Position numbers and translations under genes: made by a program. A model generated the notes under the pieces. That model saw nothing but the letters and a program-made list of their open reading frames with translations, made no database searches and was not told the origin of the DNA. Source: CAZMGG01 sp964565715 (GTDB taxonomy: Bacteria; Planctomycetota; UBA1135; UBA2386). From it: a stretch of 64,000 nt of DNA. The stretch's first letter is position 1. Each line of letters begins with the position of its first letter. The stretch is from assembly GCA_964565715.1 (NCBI GenBank), contig CAZMGG010000006.1:1-64000 (forward strand). The letters run 5' to 3'. Shown here piece by piece: positions 1 to 9,295 of this stretch.

Positions 1-135
1 GGCTAGGGAAGCCGATGGTCAACGAGTCAACGGCAGGCTTCCGCTGAATCGCGACATGGAAGGCGATCCGCGCTCGCGTGGTATCTGGCCGGCTTCCTGG
101 GGGGAGTCGCGGCAACCATCGGGCCATGGGCCTGG

Positions 136-465
136 TTGCTTGCAGAACCCCCGATCTACGCGGTCCTGGAAGAGCGTTCGTCCGGGTCGGGGCGGCGGGC
201 GGTCCATGTGTCGCGGACCTGGCTGCGCACTCGCCAGCATGCGTTGTTCGTGACGGATGCCGATGCCGTGGGGGCGGACGATGCCTGGGCTGCGCGACGA
301 CCGGTGTTGCCGTGGGGCGAGTTCCGCTATTGGGAGCCGCAATGGGACGGAGGCGGGGCATTGCGAGTCAAGGTGTGGCCGTCACGGGTGAGCGGCATGC
401 GCACGCCATCGCGAGTGGAGCAGCCGGGGCTGGTGGTGCATCTGTCCGAGTTCGGGCCTCGCTGA
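136..465 (+). CDS. Possible small membrane-anchored protein, start unclear
   Basis: I do not recognise this protein. The frame is open from just after a TAG at position 4 to the TGA at 463-465. It has no ATG or GTG; the only conventional start is the TTG at 136. Upstream of that TTG, at about 67-141, the same frame encodes a hydrophobic stretch (SALAWYLAGFLGGVAATIG, then PWAWLLAEPP) that looks like a transmembrane helix. The true start may therefore lie upstream, in another frame (ATG at 56) with an intervening frameshift, or at a rare codon. The rest is a soluble segment of about 100 residues rich in W, R and V with no motif I know. It ends 40 bases before the stop of the convergent helicase gene. 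It could also be non-coding, because long spurious frames are common at this GC content. Confidence 0.35.
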   Translation: MLAEPPIYAVLEERSSGSGRRAVHVSRTWLRTRQHALFVTDADAVGADDAWAARRPVLPWGEFRYWEPQWDGGGALRVKVWPSRVSGMRTPSRVEQPGLVVHLSEFGPR

Positions 466-505
466 AGGCGCCGGCGGCGGACCGACCAGTCAGGGAGCCG
501 AGTCC

Positions 506-3500
506 CTACGGCACGCCGGCCCGCTGCGTCCGTACCGCGCGCAGTTCGGTCACCGCCTCGGGCAGGGCGAACTGCTCGCCCGACCAGCCGTGCACGAACC
601 GGCCGCCCCGCACCTCCGAACGCAGCTCCATCCCGCGCAGCGCCCGCAGCAGCAGCCGCCAGGGCACCGGCCATTCCTCGACCTCGCGCAATGGCACCGC
701 CAGCACGCCGTAGCGCAGGAGCAGCACCCGGGCCAGCATCTCCACGTCACCATCGGCCAGGGCGCCCGGCGCCGGGCGCGGCACCGCGCTCCAGCGGCCC
801 ACGGCGAACACCGGAAACCGCCGCCGGCTCGGCGCGATCGCCAGCTGGCGCAGCACCGCGAACGAATCGCAGGTGATCAGCCCCAGCCCCACCAGTTCGG
901 CCAGGCCTTCTTCCAGCCAGCTCGGCAGCAGGCCCGTCGCCTGCTGCAGGTCGGTGGGGAACAGGGCGCCCTGGTTCTGCAGGGCCTGCAGGATCTGCTG
1001 GGCCGGACCGGTCACCTCGGGCTGCTCGAAGCGTTCCCGATGCAGTCGCAGCCAGGCCGGCAGGTCGGCACGGGGCACCAGCGCCACCGGGATGCGCGAG
1101 GTCGGGCCGCGGAAGCCGCCGCGCAGGCAGAGCCAGGCGAACTCGCCCGACAGCGTGAGCTGGTCGAGCCACTCGCGGCGGTAGTCGGCCACGCGCTCGG
1201 GCAGCACCGTCTCCTCCCAGTCTGCCACCGGGTGGCCGAGGCCGGCGTTCTGCGCCAGCACGTCGCCGAGGCCGCGCGGGCCGGTGCGCCGCAGGTCCGG
1301 CGTGCGCCGCTGCCAGCGCAGCAGGAAGGCCGCGAAGTCGGTCTGGGAGACCGGCTGGATCTCGGCGCGCAGCCGTTCGAGCATGGCCGTGCGGATGCGC
1401 GCCAGCAGGCGGCGGTGACAGAGGACCGGTTCGCCGTGCAGGCGGGCCGGCAGGCAGACGCCCTCGGCCTCGAGCGCGCCCAGCGCCGAACGGTCCTCGG
1501 CGGGAAGCCCGGCGAGGGGGACCGGGCCGATCGCCTCCAGGCGGCCGCGCCAGAGCGCCGTCAGGTCGGTGCGGTCGGTCTCTTGCGCGAAGACGCGGCC
1601 GTGGTCGAGGACGACGCGGCCCTCGGCGTGCAGCCCGGCCAGGAAGGCGGCCCAGGGCGCGCATTCGGCCTCGGTGAGCCAGCCGATCCAGCGCAGCGTC
1701 TCGTGCAGCTCCTCGGCGTCGCGCGGATCGGGCCAGCACTGCTCTCGCACCAGCGCCACCGCGGCCGGATCGAGGTCACCGCCCTGCTGCGGGTCGGGCG
1801 GCGCGCCGAGCCGGGCGCGCAGCACCGCCTGGGTGCGCCGTTCCTCCAGCGGCGCGTCGTCGAGGAAGGCGTAGGGCATGGCGTGCAGCACGCCCTCGGC
1901 AAACGGCGAGGGCGTGGCGGTCTCGACGTCGTGCAGCGCGACCGCGCCATCGGCGACGGCGGTGAGCAGGGCCGCGAGGCCGTCGGCGTCGAGCACCTCG
2001 GTGAGACAGTTGCCGACCGTCTCCGCCACCAGCGGGTGCTCCATCGGCACCGGGATCGGGCCGCCGGGCAGCGTCTCGGGGCAGGCCTGCACCTGCGGGA
2101 ACGCCGCCGCCAGGGCGTCGTCGGCGCGCATGCGCAGGAGCGGCGCGGGCACGCGCCGGCCGCCGCGCTGGCGGGGCACCACCAGGGCGCGGGTCACGTT
2201 CCAGCGCCAGCGGGTCTGGAAGAACGGCGCCTGCAGGCAGGCCTGGACGAGCACGTCGCGGACGGTGTCGGGCCGGAGCCAGGTGAAGACCTCGGTGAGG
2301 GCGAAGCTGTGCACCGGGCTCAGCGAGATGACGATCGCCTCCTCGTTGGCGGCGGCCTGCAGCTCCTGGCCGAAGCCGGTGCAGAGCTTCTTGCGCAGGG
2401 CGAGGCCGAGCGCGCGGTTCCTGCGGGCGCCGAGCGGCGCGTGGATCACGAGCTGCTGGCCGCCGGTCTCGTCGAAGAAGCGTTCGAGGACGAGGCGGTT
2501 GCGGGTCGGCACGGCGCCGAGCGCCTGGGCGCCGGCCTGCAGGTACTCGGCGAGCTGGGCCGCGGCCTCGGCGTCGAGACCGCACTCGGCCTGCAGGAAG
2601 GCGGGATCGGCGCCGCGCTCGCGCACCTCGGAGACCAGCGTCGCCAGCTCGGTGGTGCGGGCCGGCGCCTCGCCGCGCCAGAACGGCAGGCTCGGCGGCG
2701 CGCCGCGGGCGTCGTGGACGCGGAGCGTGCCCGAGCCGAGCCGCACGATCTGCCAGCTGGCGTTGCCGAGCTGGAAGATGTCGCCGACGCTGGCCTCGAC
2801 GGCGAAGTCCTCGTCGACGGTGCCGACCAGCGTGTCGTCGGGATCGAGCACGACGCGCCAGCTGGCCAGGTCGGGGATGGCGCCGCCCGAGGTCACGGCG
2901 ACGAGGCGCGCGGCGCGGGTGCCGCGCACGCGGCCGTGGACCTGGTCGCGGTGCAGCAGGGCGCCGCGCCCCTGGTCGTGCAGGCCCAGCACCGCGTCGA
3001 ACTGCGCGCGGGTGAGGTTCCGGTAGGGCGCGGCCCGGGTGCAGAGATCGAACAGCGCGTCCTCGGCCCAGGTCTCGGCGGCGGCCATGGCGACGATCTG
3101 CTGGGCCAGGATGTCCAGCGGCGCGGGGGCCAGCGCCAGGGCGTCCAGCTCGCCGCGGCGCTGGCCGAGCAACAGGGCGGCGGCCGCCGCCAGCTCGTCG
3201 CGGGTGAGCGGGAACAGGCGCGCCTTCGGCAGGCGGCCGGGGCCGTGGCCGGCGCGGCCGACCCGCTGCAGCAGGGCGGCGATCGACCAGGTCGGGCCGA
3301 GCTGCACCACGAGATCGACGTCGCCGATGTCGATGCCGAGCTCGAGCGACGCGGTGGCCACCAGGGCCTTCAGCCGGCCCTGCTTGAGGCGCTGCTCGGC
3401 GTCGAGGCGGCGTTCCTTGCTGAGCGAGCCGTGGTGGCTGGTGACCCGGTCCTTGCCGAGGCGCTGGCTCAGCTGGGCGGCGACGCGCTCGGCGAGCTTC

Positions 3501-4315
3501 CTGGTGTTGACGAACACCAGCGTGGTGCGGTGCTCTTCGATCAGCGCCTCGATGCGGGCGTAGATCTCGAGCCAGTGTTCCTCGGCGCAGAGCACGCCGA
3601 GGGGCGCGCCGGGCACCTCCACCCGCAGGTCCATCTCTCGGCGGTGGCCGACGTCGACGACGGCGCAGGGCCGGCCGCCGGTGAGCAGGTCGGCGACGAG
3701 CGCGATCGGCCGCTGGGTGGCCGACAGGCCGATCCGCTGCAGGGCACCGCCGTGCTGCGCCACCAGGTGGTCGAGGCGTTCGAGCGACAGGGCGAGGTGG
3801 GCGCCGCGCTTGTCGTCGGCGATGGCGTGGATCTCGTCGACGATCGCCGTGCGGACCGTGGCCAGCAGGGCGCGACCGCGCACCGTGGTCAGCAGCAGGT
3901 AGAGCGACTCCGGCGTGGTGACCAGCACGTGCGGCGGCCGCTTCAGCATGGCGGTGCGCTCGTGCTGCGGCGTGTCGCCGGAACGGACCAGGACGCGGAC
4001 GTCGGGCAGCGTCGGGTCGCGCTGGCGCAGGGCGGCCAGGGGCAGGAGCAGGTTCTTCTGCACGTCGTTGCCGAGCGCCTTGAGCGGCGACACGTAGAGC
4101 ACGGCGCACTGCTCGGGCAGGCCCTGGCCCTGCTGCAGCAACGCGTCCAGCGCGCACAGGAAGGCCGCCAGGGTCTTGCCGGTGCCGGTGGGGGCGGCGA
4201 TCAGCACGTTCTCGCCGCGCTGGATGCGCGGCCAGCCCTGCCGCTGCGGCGCGGTCGGCTCGCCCAGGGTCTCGCGGAACCAGGCGGCGACGGTGGGATG
4301 GAAGGCGTCCAGCAC
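506..4315 (-). CDS. lhr: Lhr-type large DEAD/DEAH ATP-dependent helicase
   Basis: This is a superfamily 2 helicase of the Lhr (large helicase-related) group, which unwinds DNA-RNA or DNA duplexes in an ATP-dependent way and is linked to repair. It has 1269 residues. Walker A (AAPTGTGKT) is at residues 40-48 and is preceded by a Q-motif-like PTAPQRQGW. The DEIH box (IVDEIHAI) is near 160, the SAT motif (LSATQR) follows, and the second RecA domain carries LVFVNTRKLAERVA and the arginine-finger motif LLQRVGRAGH. The remaining 850 or so residues match the Lhr winged-helix and C-terminal region and include the typical TRNRLVLERFFDETGGQQLVIHAP-like segment. The start is GTG, 8 bases after a TATCCT promoter element. 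It is divergent from the MBL-fold gene at 4375. The family assignment is firm; the DNA-repair role is inference. Confidence 0.93.
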   Translation of the reverse strand: MLDAFHPTVAAWFRETLGEPTAPQRQGWPRIQRGENVLIAAPTGTGKTLAAFLCALDALLQQGQGLPEQCAVLYVSPLKALGNDVQKNLLLPLAALRQRDPTLPDVRVLVRSGDTPQHERTAMLKRPPHVLVTTPESLYLLLTTVRGRALLATVRTAIVDEIHAIADDKRGAHLALSLERLDHLVAQHGGALQRIGLSATQRPIALVADLLTGGRPCAVVDVGHRREMDLRVEVPGAPLGVLCAEEHWLEIYARIEALIEEHRTTLVFVNTRKLAERVAAQLSQRLGKDRVTSHHGSLSKERRLDAEQRLKQGRLKALVATASLELGIDIGDVDLVVQLGPTWSIAALLQRVGRAGHGPGRLPKARLFPLTRDELAAAAALLLGQRRGELDALALAPAPLDILAQQIVAMAAAETWAEDALFDLCTRAAPYRNLTRAQFDAVLGLHDQGRGALLHRDQVHGRVRGTRAARLVAVTSGGAIPDLASWRVVLDPDDTLVGTVDEDFAVEASVGDIFQLGNASWQIVRLGSGTLRVHDARGAPPSLPFWRGEAPARTTELATLVSEVRERGADPAFLQAECGLDAEAAAQLAEYLQAGAQALGAVPTRNRLVLERFFDETGGQQLVIHAPLGARRNRALGLALRKKLCTGFGQELQAAANEEAIVISLSPVHSFALTEVFTWLRPDTVRDVLVQACLQAPFFQTRWRWNVTRALVVPRQRGGRRVPAPLLRMRADDALAAAFPQVQACPETLPGGPIPVPMEHPLVAETVGNCLTEVLDADGLAALLTAVADGAVALHDVETATPSPFAEGVLHAMPYAFLDDAPLEERRTQAVLRARLGAPPDPQQGGDLDPAAVALVREQCWPDPRDAEELHETLRWIGWLTEAECAPWAAFLAGLHAEGRVVLDHGRVFAQETDRTDLTALWRGRLEAIGPVPLAGLPAEDRSALGALEAEGVCLPARLHGEPVLCHRRLLARIRTAMLERLRAEIQPVSQTDFAAFLLRWQRRTPDLRRTGPRGLGDVLAQNAGLGHPVADWEETVLPERVADYRREWLDQLTLSGEFAWLCLRGGFRGPTSRIPVALVPRADLPAWLRLHRERFEQPEVTGPAQQILQALQNQGALFPTDLQQATGLLPSWLEEGLAELVGLGLITCDSFAVLRQLAIAPSRRRFPVFAVGRWSAVPRPAPGALADGDVEMLARVLLLRYGVLAVPLREVEEWPVPWRLLLRALRGMELRSEVRGGRFVHGWSGEQFALPEAVTELRAVRTQRAGVP

Positions 4316-4323
4316 GGCGCGCG

Positions 4324-4331
4324 AGGATAGC
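4324..4331 (-). promoter_or_regulatory. Putative -10 element GCTATCCT before lhr
   Basis: Read on the minus strand the sequence is GCTATCCT, ending 8 bases before the GTG start of the helicase gene. The same octamer precedes argJ at a similar distance. A start of transcription about 7 bases downstream would leave almost no 5' leader. No convincing -35 box is visible. Confidence 0.45.
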
Positions 4332-4374
4332 AGGGTGTGGACACCGCGGCCTGCCCTGCCGCAACATCCGGCCG

Positions 4375-5697
4375 ATGGACCTCGGCTTCGAGACGATCGG
4401 CAACGCCTGTCTCATCTTCCACGACCGCGGGCCGGTGCTCGCCACCGATCCCTGGCTGGACGGGCCGGCCTACTTCGGCTCCTGGAGCCTGTCCCACGAG
4501 GTGCCCGACGAGCAGCGCGCGCACGTGGAGGCCTGCCCGTTCCTGTGGATCTCGCACGGCCACCCCGATCACCTGAGCCTGCCGAGCCTGGCGAAGCTGC
4601 GCGACAAGCAGATCCTGCTGCCCGACCATCACGGCGGCCGCATCCCGCGCGAACTCGGCGAGATGGGCTTCCGGGTGAAGGTGCTGCCGGACGGCGTCTG
4701 GACCGAGCTGTCGCCGCGGCTGCGGGTGTGCTCGGTGGCCAACTACAACCAGGACGCGGTGCTGCTGGTGGACCTGGACGGGCACCTGATCGTCGACGCC
4801 AACGACGCCGGCGATCGCGGCGCCCGTGCGCTGCTGGCCCGCGAACTGCCGCGCTTCCGCTCGACGTTCCTGTGCTGCCTGACCGGCTACGGCGACGCCG
4901 ACATGATCCACTTCTTCGACGAGGACGGCCGGCTGGTGGAGCCCTTGGCCGCGGCGAAGACGCCGGTCGGGCCGCAGATCGCCGCGGTGCTCGACTACTA
5001 CGGCATCCGCTACTTCGCGCCGTCGAGCTCCATGCACCGCTATCAGCGCCAGGACAGCGTCTGGGCCAACGCCTACGCGACGCCGATCGAGGCGCACGCC
5101 GAGGGCTTCCGCTCGGAGAAGGGCGTGCTGCTGCCGGCCTTCGTGCAGTTCGACCTCGCCCGCTCTGACTGGCGGCGGATCGACCCGCGGCCGATGCCGG
5201 AGGTGGCGCTGCCGCCCGAGCAGTTCGGCGACGACTGGACGACGCCGCTGGAGGCCGGCGACGTGCAGGTGCTGCGCGACTACTTCGGCCGCATCGAGCA
5301 CCTGCGCACCTTCCTCGGCTTCGTCACCTTCCGCGTCGGCGGCAAGGACCACACCATCGACGTGGCCCCCGAACATCGCCGCGGCATCACCTTCCACACG
5401 CCGCGGCAGAGCCTGCTGCAGGCCGTCCAGTGGCGCGCCTTCGACGACATCCTGATCGGCAACTTCTGTCGCACGACGCTGCACGGCGACTGGGGCGGCC
5501 GGCGCGGCGCCGAGGCGATGTATCCGGACTTCACCCCGTTCGTGACCAAGTTCGGCGACAACGGCGGCGCCTGCACGAAGGCCGAGCTGAAGGCCTACTT
5601 CGCCGACTACCTGGCCCGCGGCTTCACCGACTTCACGCCGAGCCCGGGCGACCCGGGGGCGGCGGCGATGGGCGCGGCGGTGCGGCGCTACCTCTGA
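4375..5697 (+). CDS. MBL-fold metallo-hydrolase, UlaG / CMP-Neu5Ac hydroxylase-like
   Basis: A 440-residue cytoplasmic protein of the metallo-beta-lactamase superfamily. The metal-binding motif HGHPDH lies at residues 61-66 within ISHGHPDHLSL, and a later DANDAGDRGA supplies a likely metal aspartate. The N-terminus (FETIGNACLIFHDRGP, then ATDPWLDGPAYFGSW) resembles the UlaG-like and sialic-acid-hydroxylase-like branch of the superfamily, not the glyoxalase II or RNase Z branches. The C-terminal 180 residues contain no domain I recognise. The substrate is unknown. Its 3' end overlaps the convergent methyltransferase gene by 10 bases. The ATG at 4375 fits the start of the fold. Related proteins occur in carbohydrate-modification clusters, but the neighbours here do not prove such a role. 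Confidence 0.8.
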   Translation: MDLGFETIGNACLIFHDRGPVLATDPWLDGPAYFGSWSLSHEVPDEQRAHVEACPFLWISHGHPDHLSLPSLAKLRDKQILLPDHHGGRIPRELGEMGFRVKVLPDGVWTELSPRLRVCSVANYNQDAVLLVDLDGHLIVDANDAGDRGARALLARELPRFRSTFLCCLTGYGDADMIHFFDEDGRLVEPLAAAKTPVGPQIAAVLDYYGIRYFAPSSSMHRYQRQDSVWANAYATPIEAHAEGFRSEKGVLLPAFVQFDLARSDWRRIDPRPMPEVALPPEQFGDDWTTPLEAGDVQVLRDYFGRIEHLRTFLGFVTFRVGGKDHTIDVAPEHRRGITFHTPRQSLLQAVQWRAFDDILIGNFCRTTLHGDWGGRRGAEAMYPDFTPFVTKFGDNGGACTKAELKAYFADYLARGFTDFTPSPGDPGAAAMGAAVRRYL

Positions 5698-6584
5698 ACG
5701 AGGGCCTCGGGCAGGTGCGCGGGCACCGCCACCAGCTCATAGACCCGCAGGAAGCGCGATGGATCGGCGCCGAACGCGCCGGTCACCGCGGCGTGGCCGG
5801 TCGGCGTCGTGCGGCGGAACCAGGGCGCCAGCTGCCGATCCCACCAGGACAGCGGCCGCAGCGTGATGTGCCCCGGATACTGGAACTCGACCAGCGCGAT
5901 GTGGGCGATCACCCGCCGCACGCCGAGCCGGACGAACTCGGCGACCATGCCCGGCACGCAGCGTTCGGGCACGTGCTCGAACACGTCCAGCGCCAGCAGC
6001 GTGTCGAAGCCGTCCTCGGGGCCGAACGGGACCGCGTCGACGCGACCCTGGCGCAACCATGGCGCCACTTCCGGGTAGGCGACGCGCGGCAGATCGGGGC
6101 AGACGTCGAAGCCCCAGGCCTCGATGCCGCGTTCGCGGAGCTGGCGGACGACCTCGCCGGCGGAGCAGCCGGCGTCGAGCACCTTCCGCGGCGCGCACAG
6201 GGCCAGCGCCTGGTCGAGGACGTGCCGCTTGAACGCCGTCTCGGTCGCCGAGCGCGTCGCGTAGTTCTGCTCGCCGTGGTAGGCGCCGGCGTAGAGCCGC
6301 TGCAGGGCCTCGTCCGTGACGTCGGCGAAGGCGTCGCGGTGGAACGGCGCCAGCAGCTCGGCGATCCGGCCGAGCAGGGCCTGCGCCGCCGGTGCCGTGG
6401 CGTCGCCCTCGACGACGTCGAGCCAGGGGGCGGGCCGTCGCCAGTCGCAGGTGGCGCTGCCGGCGATGCCGGTGGCCGAGTCGGCGAACTCGAACACGCA
6501 GGCATCCCCGCTCCAGATGCCGCCGGCGATGCGCAGGATGCCTGCCCGCCCCTCGGCCTCCGTCGCGTAGCGGACCTCGAACAT
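5688..6584 (-). CDS. Class I SAM-dependent methyltransferase
   Basis: A 298-residue soluble protein. Motif I of the Rossmann methyltransferase fold is visible as VLDAGCSAGEVV near residue 130. An acidic loop follows (WGFDVCPDLP), then LLALDVFEHVP as motif II/III. Residues 1-110 form an extra N-terminal region without a recognised motif. The set resembles UbiG-like or type 11/23 methyltransferases that act on small molecules or glycans. The substrate cannot be read from the sequence. It overlaps the MBL-fold gene tail-to-tail by 10 bases and lies 48 bases downstream of the thioredoxin-like gene on the same strand, so it may be the last gene of that transcript. Confidence 0.82.
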   Translation of the reverse strand: MFEVRYATEAEGRAGILRIAGGIWSGDACVFEFADSATGIAGSATCDWRRPAPWLDVVEGDATAPAAQALLGRIAELLAPFHRDAFADVTDEALQRLYAGAYHGEQNYATRSATETAFKRHVLDQALALCAPRKVLDAGCSAGEVVRQLRERGIEAWGFDVCPDLPRVAYPEVAPWLRQGRVDAVPFGPEDGFDTLLALDVFEHVPERCVPGMVAEFVRLGVRRVIAHIALVEFQYPGHITLRPLSWWDRQLAPWFRRTTPTGHAAVTGAFGADPSRFLRVYELVAVPAHLPEALVQR

Positions 6585-6632
6585 GCCGTCAGGATCGGCG
6601 CCGGCGGGCCAGGATCTGGAACGGAAACGCGG

Positions 6633-8021
6633 TCAGCGGCCGTCGCCGCGCAGGGTGGCCAGGATGCGGTCCAGGCGCGCCTGGTCGCCGGCGCCGGTCT
6701 GCTCCCACCACACCCGGCCCGCGCGATCGAGCACCACCAGCTTCGGGATCGCCTGCACCGCGCAGGCCTCGTGCATGACGTCGGACCCCAGCACCAGCAG
6801 CGGGTAGGGGATGGTTGCCCCCTCGTGGGCAGCGGCATAGCCCCGTTCGTGGAACTCCTGCACCTGCGCCAGGGTCTGGCGCGGGTCGAGGCGGGTGAGC
6901 CCGAGCACCTGCAGTTCCTCCGGATGCGCGCGCTGCAGCTGGATGAGGTGCGCCATGCCGTGGACGCAGGGCACGCACCACACCGCCCAGAAGTCCAGCA
7001 CCACGACCTTGCCGCGCAGGGCGGCGAGCGTCGGCGCCACGCCGCCGAAGCACTCGCCGGCGGGCAGCTCCGGCAGCTCCTGGCCGAAGCGCGGCACCTG
7101 GGCGCGGAACGCCGCCAGCTCGGCCTGCACCTGCGGCGCCAGCAGGCTGCCGGGACGCGCCGCCAGGAAGCCGTTGGCGGCTGTGATCGCGTCGGCGAAG
7201 CGGCCGTGGTGGAAGGCATCGTGGACCGCGGCCTGCGCCTGCCAGTCGGCCTGCAGCCGCGCCAGGCTGCGATCGTCGAGCGGCGTGCTCCGCACCAGTT
7301 CGCCGGTGATGACGCGGCGGTTCGGTCGCTGGATCGGAAAGCGCGTGTAGGGCAGCTCGAACCGCCAGCGGTGGGGCAGGCCGTCCTGCAGCGTCCATTC
7401 CACCGTGCCGGCCGGGAACCGCACCGGCGCGCCGTTCTCCACCCGCGGATCCACCGCGGTGAGGCGGACGGCGCCGTGGACGCGCTCCTGGTCCCGTGCG
7501 AGGTCGGCGCGCAGGTGCAGCCGGGTCAGTTCCTGCGCCACCGTCCACTGGACGGCACCGTCCGCGGGCAGCGCCAGCAGATGGCCCGGCACCGCGGCGA
7601 TCTCCTGCAGGTAGAAGACCACGGGCTCGTCGCGCGCCGGCTCGCAGCGGAAACGGCCGGGCGGGAACGTGGCCCGCAGCAGCCGGCGGCTCACCGTGGC
7701 CTGCGGCTCGAAGCCCTTCTGCCGGTAGGCCTCGCGGTCGTCCTTGCGGCGGACAATGTACTCGTGCAGCTCCTGCGGGCCGGCGGTGATCTCGACCAGC
7801 ACTTCGGCGCTGCCGTCGGCGGCGACCGCCAGCACGGTGTAGCGCCGCTCGACGGTGTGGCTCGTGGTGATCGCGAACCCGAGGCGTTCGTCGGTTTCGC
7901 GCACGAGATCCTGCTCGATCGCCACCAGCACGTCCCCGGCCTGCCAGCGGAAGCGGGGAGGGTCCTGGCCGAGGGCGGGAGCTGCCAGGAGCGCCAGCAG
8001 GGCGAGGGCGGGACGGAGCAT
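6633..8021 (-). CDS. Exported protein with C-terminal TlpA/thioredoxin-like domain
   Basis: I place the start at the ATG at 8021, because it gives a clean Sec signal peptide (MLRPALALLALLAAPALGQ); an upstream in-frame start would bury it. The mature protein begins at DPPRF. About 300 residues of unassigned beta-rich sequence follow, and then a thioredoxin-fold domain containing VVVLDFWAVWCVPC, with the CxxC at about residues 348-351, and a cis-proline region (QAIPKLVVLD). The layout matches TlpA/ResA-type periplasmic thiol-disulfide proteins with a large N-terminal substrate or partner domain. It is 46 bases from the end of the P1 peptidase gene and probably cotranscribed with it. Reductase activity is inferred from the CxxC motif. 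Confidence 0.85.
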   Translation of the reverse strand: MLRPALALLALLAAPALGQDPPRFRWQAGDVLVAIEQDLVRETDERLGFAITTSHTVERRYTVLAVAADGSAEVLVEITAGPQELHEYIVRRKDDREAYRQKGFEPQATVSRRLLRATFPPGRFRCEPARDEPVVFYLQEIAAVPGHLLALPADGAVQWTVAQELTRLHLRADLARDQERVHGAVRLTAVDPRVENGAPVRFPAGTVEWTLQDGLPHRWRFELPYTRFPIQRPNRRVITGELVRSTPLDDRSLARLQADWQAQAAVHDAFHHGRFADAITAANGFLAARPGSLLAPQVQAELAAFRAQVPRFGQELPELPAGECFGGVAPTLAALRGKVVVLDFWAVWCVPCVHGMAHLIQLQRAHPEELQVLGLTRLDPRQTLAQVQEFHERGYAAAHEGATIPYPLLVLGSDVMHEACAVQAIPKLVVLDRAGRVWWEQTGAGDQARLDRILATLRGDGR

Positions 8022-8067
8022 GGAGCGGATCGTCGCCTCGGCGCCGGCGGAGGCAAGCACCCGGGGC

Positions 8068-9207
8068 TCAGCGCCCGAGCAGGTCGCGCACGCGCCCGGC
8101 CGGCAGGGCCTCCAGGGTGGCGCCGTTGCCGGTGGTGGTCACCGCCGCCAGCAGGGAGTTCACGATCGCCTCCTCGGTGGCGTCGGCGACGGCGGCGAAC
8201 AACGGCGAACACGCCTCGTTGGTCAGCACCGGGCCGCCGGTGGTGGGGCCCTGCCCGGCGCGGATCCGCAGCTCCGGCGCGGTGCTGAAGGCGATGGCGT
8301 AGTCGCCGCTGCCGTTGCTGAACGAGGCGCCGGCCCGGGCCATGCCGGCGAACGCGCGGGCCGCCAGCCGCTCGAGGTTGCGCGCGCACAACGGCGCGTC
8401 GGTGGCGATCACCAGCATGCAGGAGCCGTGTTCCTGCGGCGTCTCGTCGCGGTCGTCGCCGCCCTGCCGCCGCGGTCGCGGCAGTTCGCGGCCGTCCACG
8501 CGCAGCCGGCCGCCGAAGTTGGTCTGCGCCAGCACGCCCAGCGTGAACGCGCCGACCCGGCGCGAACTGGTGCCGATGCCGCCCTTCCAGCCGAGGCAGG
8601 CCGTGCCGGTGCCCGCGCCGACGCAGCCCTCGGGCACCGGCGCGTGGTCGGGCCGGGCCGCGGCGTCGGCCAGCGCCGCCCGCACGTGTTCGGGCCGCAC
8701 GCTCGGCGTGCGGATGTCGTTCAGCCGGCCGTCGTTGGTCTCGCCGACCACGCAGTTGACCGAGCGGACCGGCTCGTTGCCCGGCTGCGCCAGCGACCAC
8801 GCCACCAGCTCCTGCAGCACCGTGCCGACCGCCAGCGTGTTGGCCAGCGCGATCGGCGACTCCAGCTCGCCGAGCTCGTGCACCTGCGTGCTGCCGGCCA
8901 GCTTGCCGAAGCCGTTCATCACGTGGATGCCGGCGGGCACCTTGTCCTGGAACAGGTTGCCCCCGTGCGGCAGCACGACGGTCACGCCGGTGCGCACGTT
9001 CTCGCCGGCGACGATCGTCTGGTGGCCGACCCGCACGCCCGGCACGTCGGTGATGGCGTTCCGCGGGCCGGGCTCGAACGGGCCGATGCGCAGGCCGAGG
9101 TCGCGGGCGCGGGGTCGTGGGGCCTCTGCGGTGGGCGGATCCTGGGCGGGGGTGGGCATGGCGGCACCGAGCAGCAGCAGCAGGGAGAGGGGGCGGAGCG
9201 CGGGCAT
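8068..9207 (-). CDS. P1/S58 family aminopeptidase (DmpA-like), exported
   Basis: A 379-residue N-terminal-nucleophile hydrolase of the DmpA/BapA family (MEROPS S58, L-aminopeptidase/D-esterase). The ATG at 9207 gives a signal peptide (MPALRPLSLLLLLGAAMPTPAQ). Family hallmarks are ITDVPGVRVGHQT, VVLPHG, GNLFQDKVPAG, the Gly-rich GAGTGTACLGWKGGIG, and NGSGDYAIAFST. Self-cleavage is expected between Gly299 and Ser300 in the last of these, and Ser300 is the predicted nucleophile. Family members remove D- or beta-amino acids or small N-terminal residues from peptides. Export to the periplasm is inferred from the signal peptide. The gene is divergent from the M28 peptidase gene, with 88 bases between the starts, so two exported peptidases share a promoter region. 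Confidence 0.92.
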   Translation of the reverse strand: MPALRPLSLLLLLGAAMPTPAQDPPTAEAPRPRARDLGLRIGPFEPGPRNAITDVPGVRVGHQTIVAGENVRTGVTVVLPHGGNLFQDKVPAGIHVMNGFGKLAGSTQVHELGELESPIALANTLAVGTVLQELVAWSLAQPGNEPVRSVNCVVGETNDGRLNDIRTPSVRPEHVRAALADAAARPDHAPVPEGCVGAGTGTACLGWKGGIGTSSRRVGAFTLGVLAQTNFGGRLRVDGRELPRPRRQGGDDRDETPQEHGSCMLVIATDAPLCARNLERLAARAFAGMARAGASFSNGSGDYAIAFSTAPELRIRAGQGPTTGGPVLTNEACSPLFAAVADATEEAIVNSLLAAVTTTGNGATLEALPAGRVRDLLGR

Positions 9208-9295
9208 GGGCGGGCGATTCTGCCACGGCGGCGGGCGGCGACCTCGCGCCACGGCGGCCCTGCCCGTAGAAGGGCGCTCCCCGGAGACCCGACCC

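Noticed and set aside
590..4330. Long open frame on the + strand opposite the helicase gene
   Set aside because: It is a shadow of the minus-strand gene: composition is Arg/Gly/Ala/Gln-biased with no domain, and the opposite strand encodes clear helicase motifs throughout.
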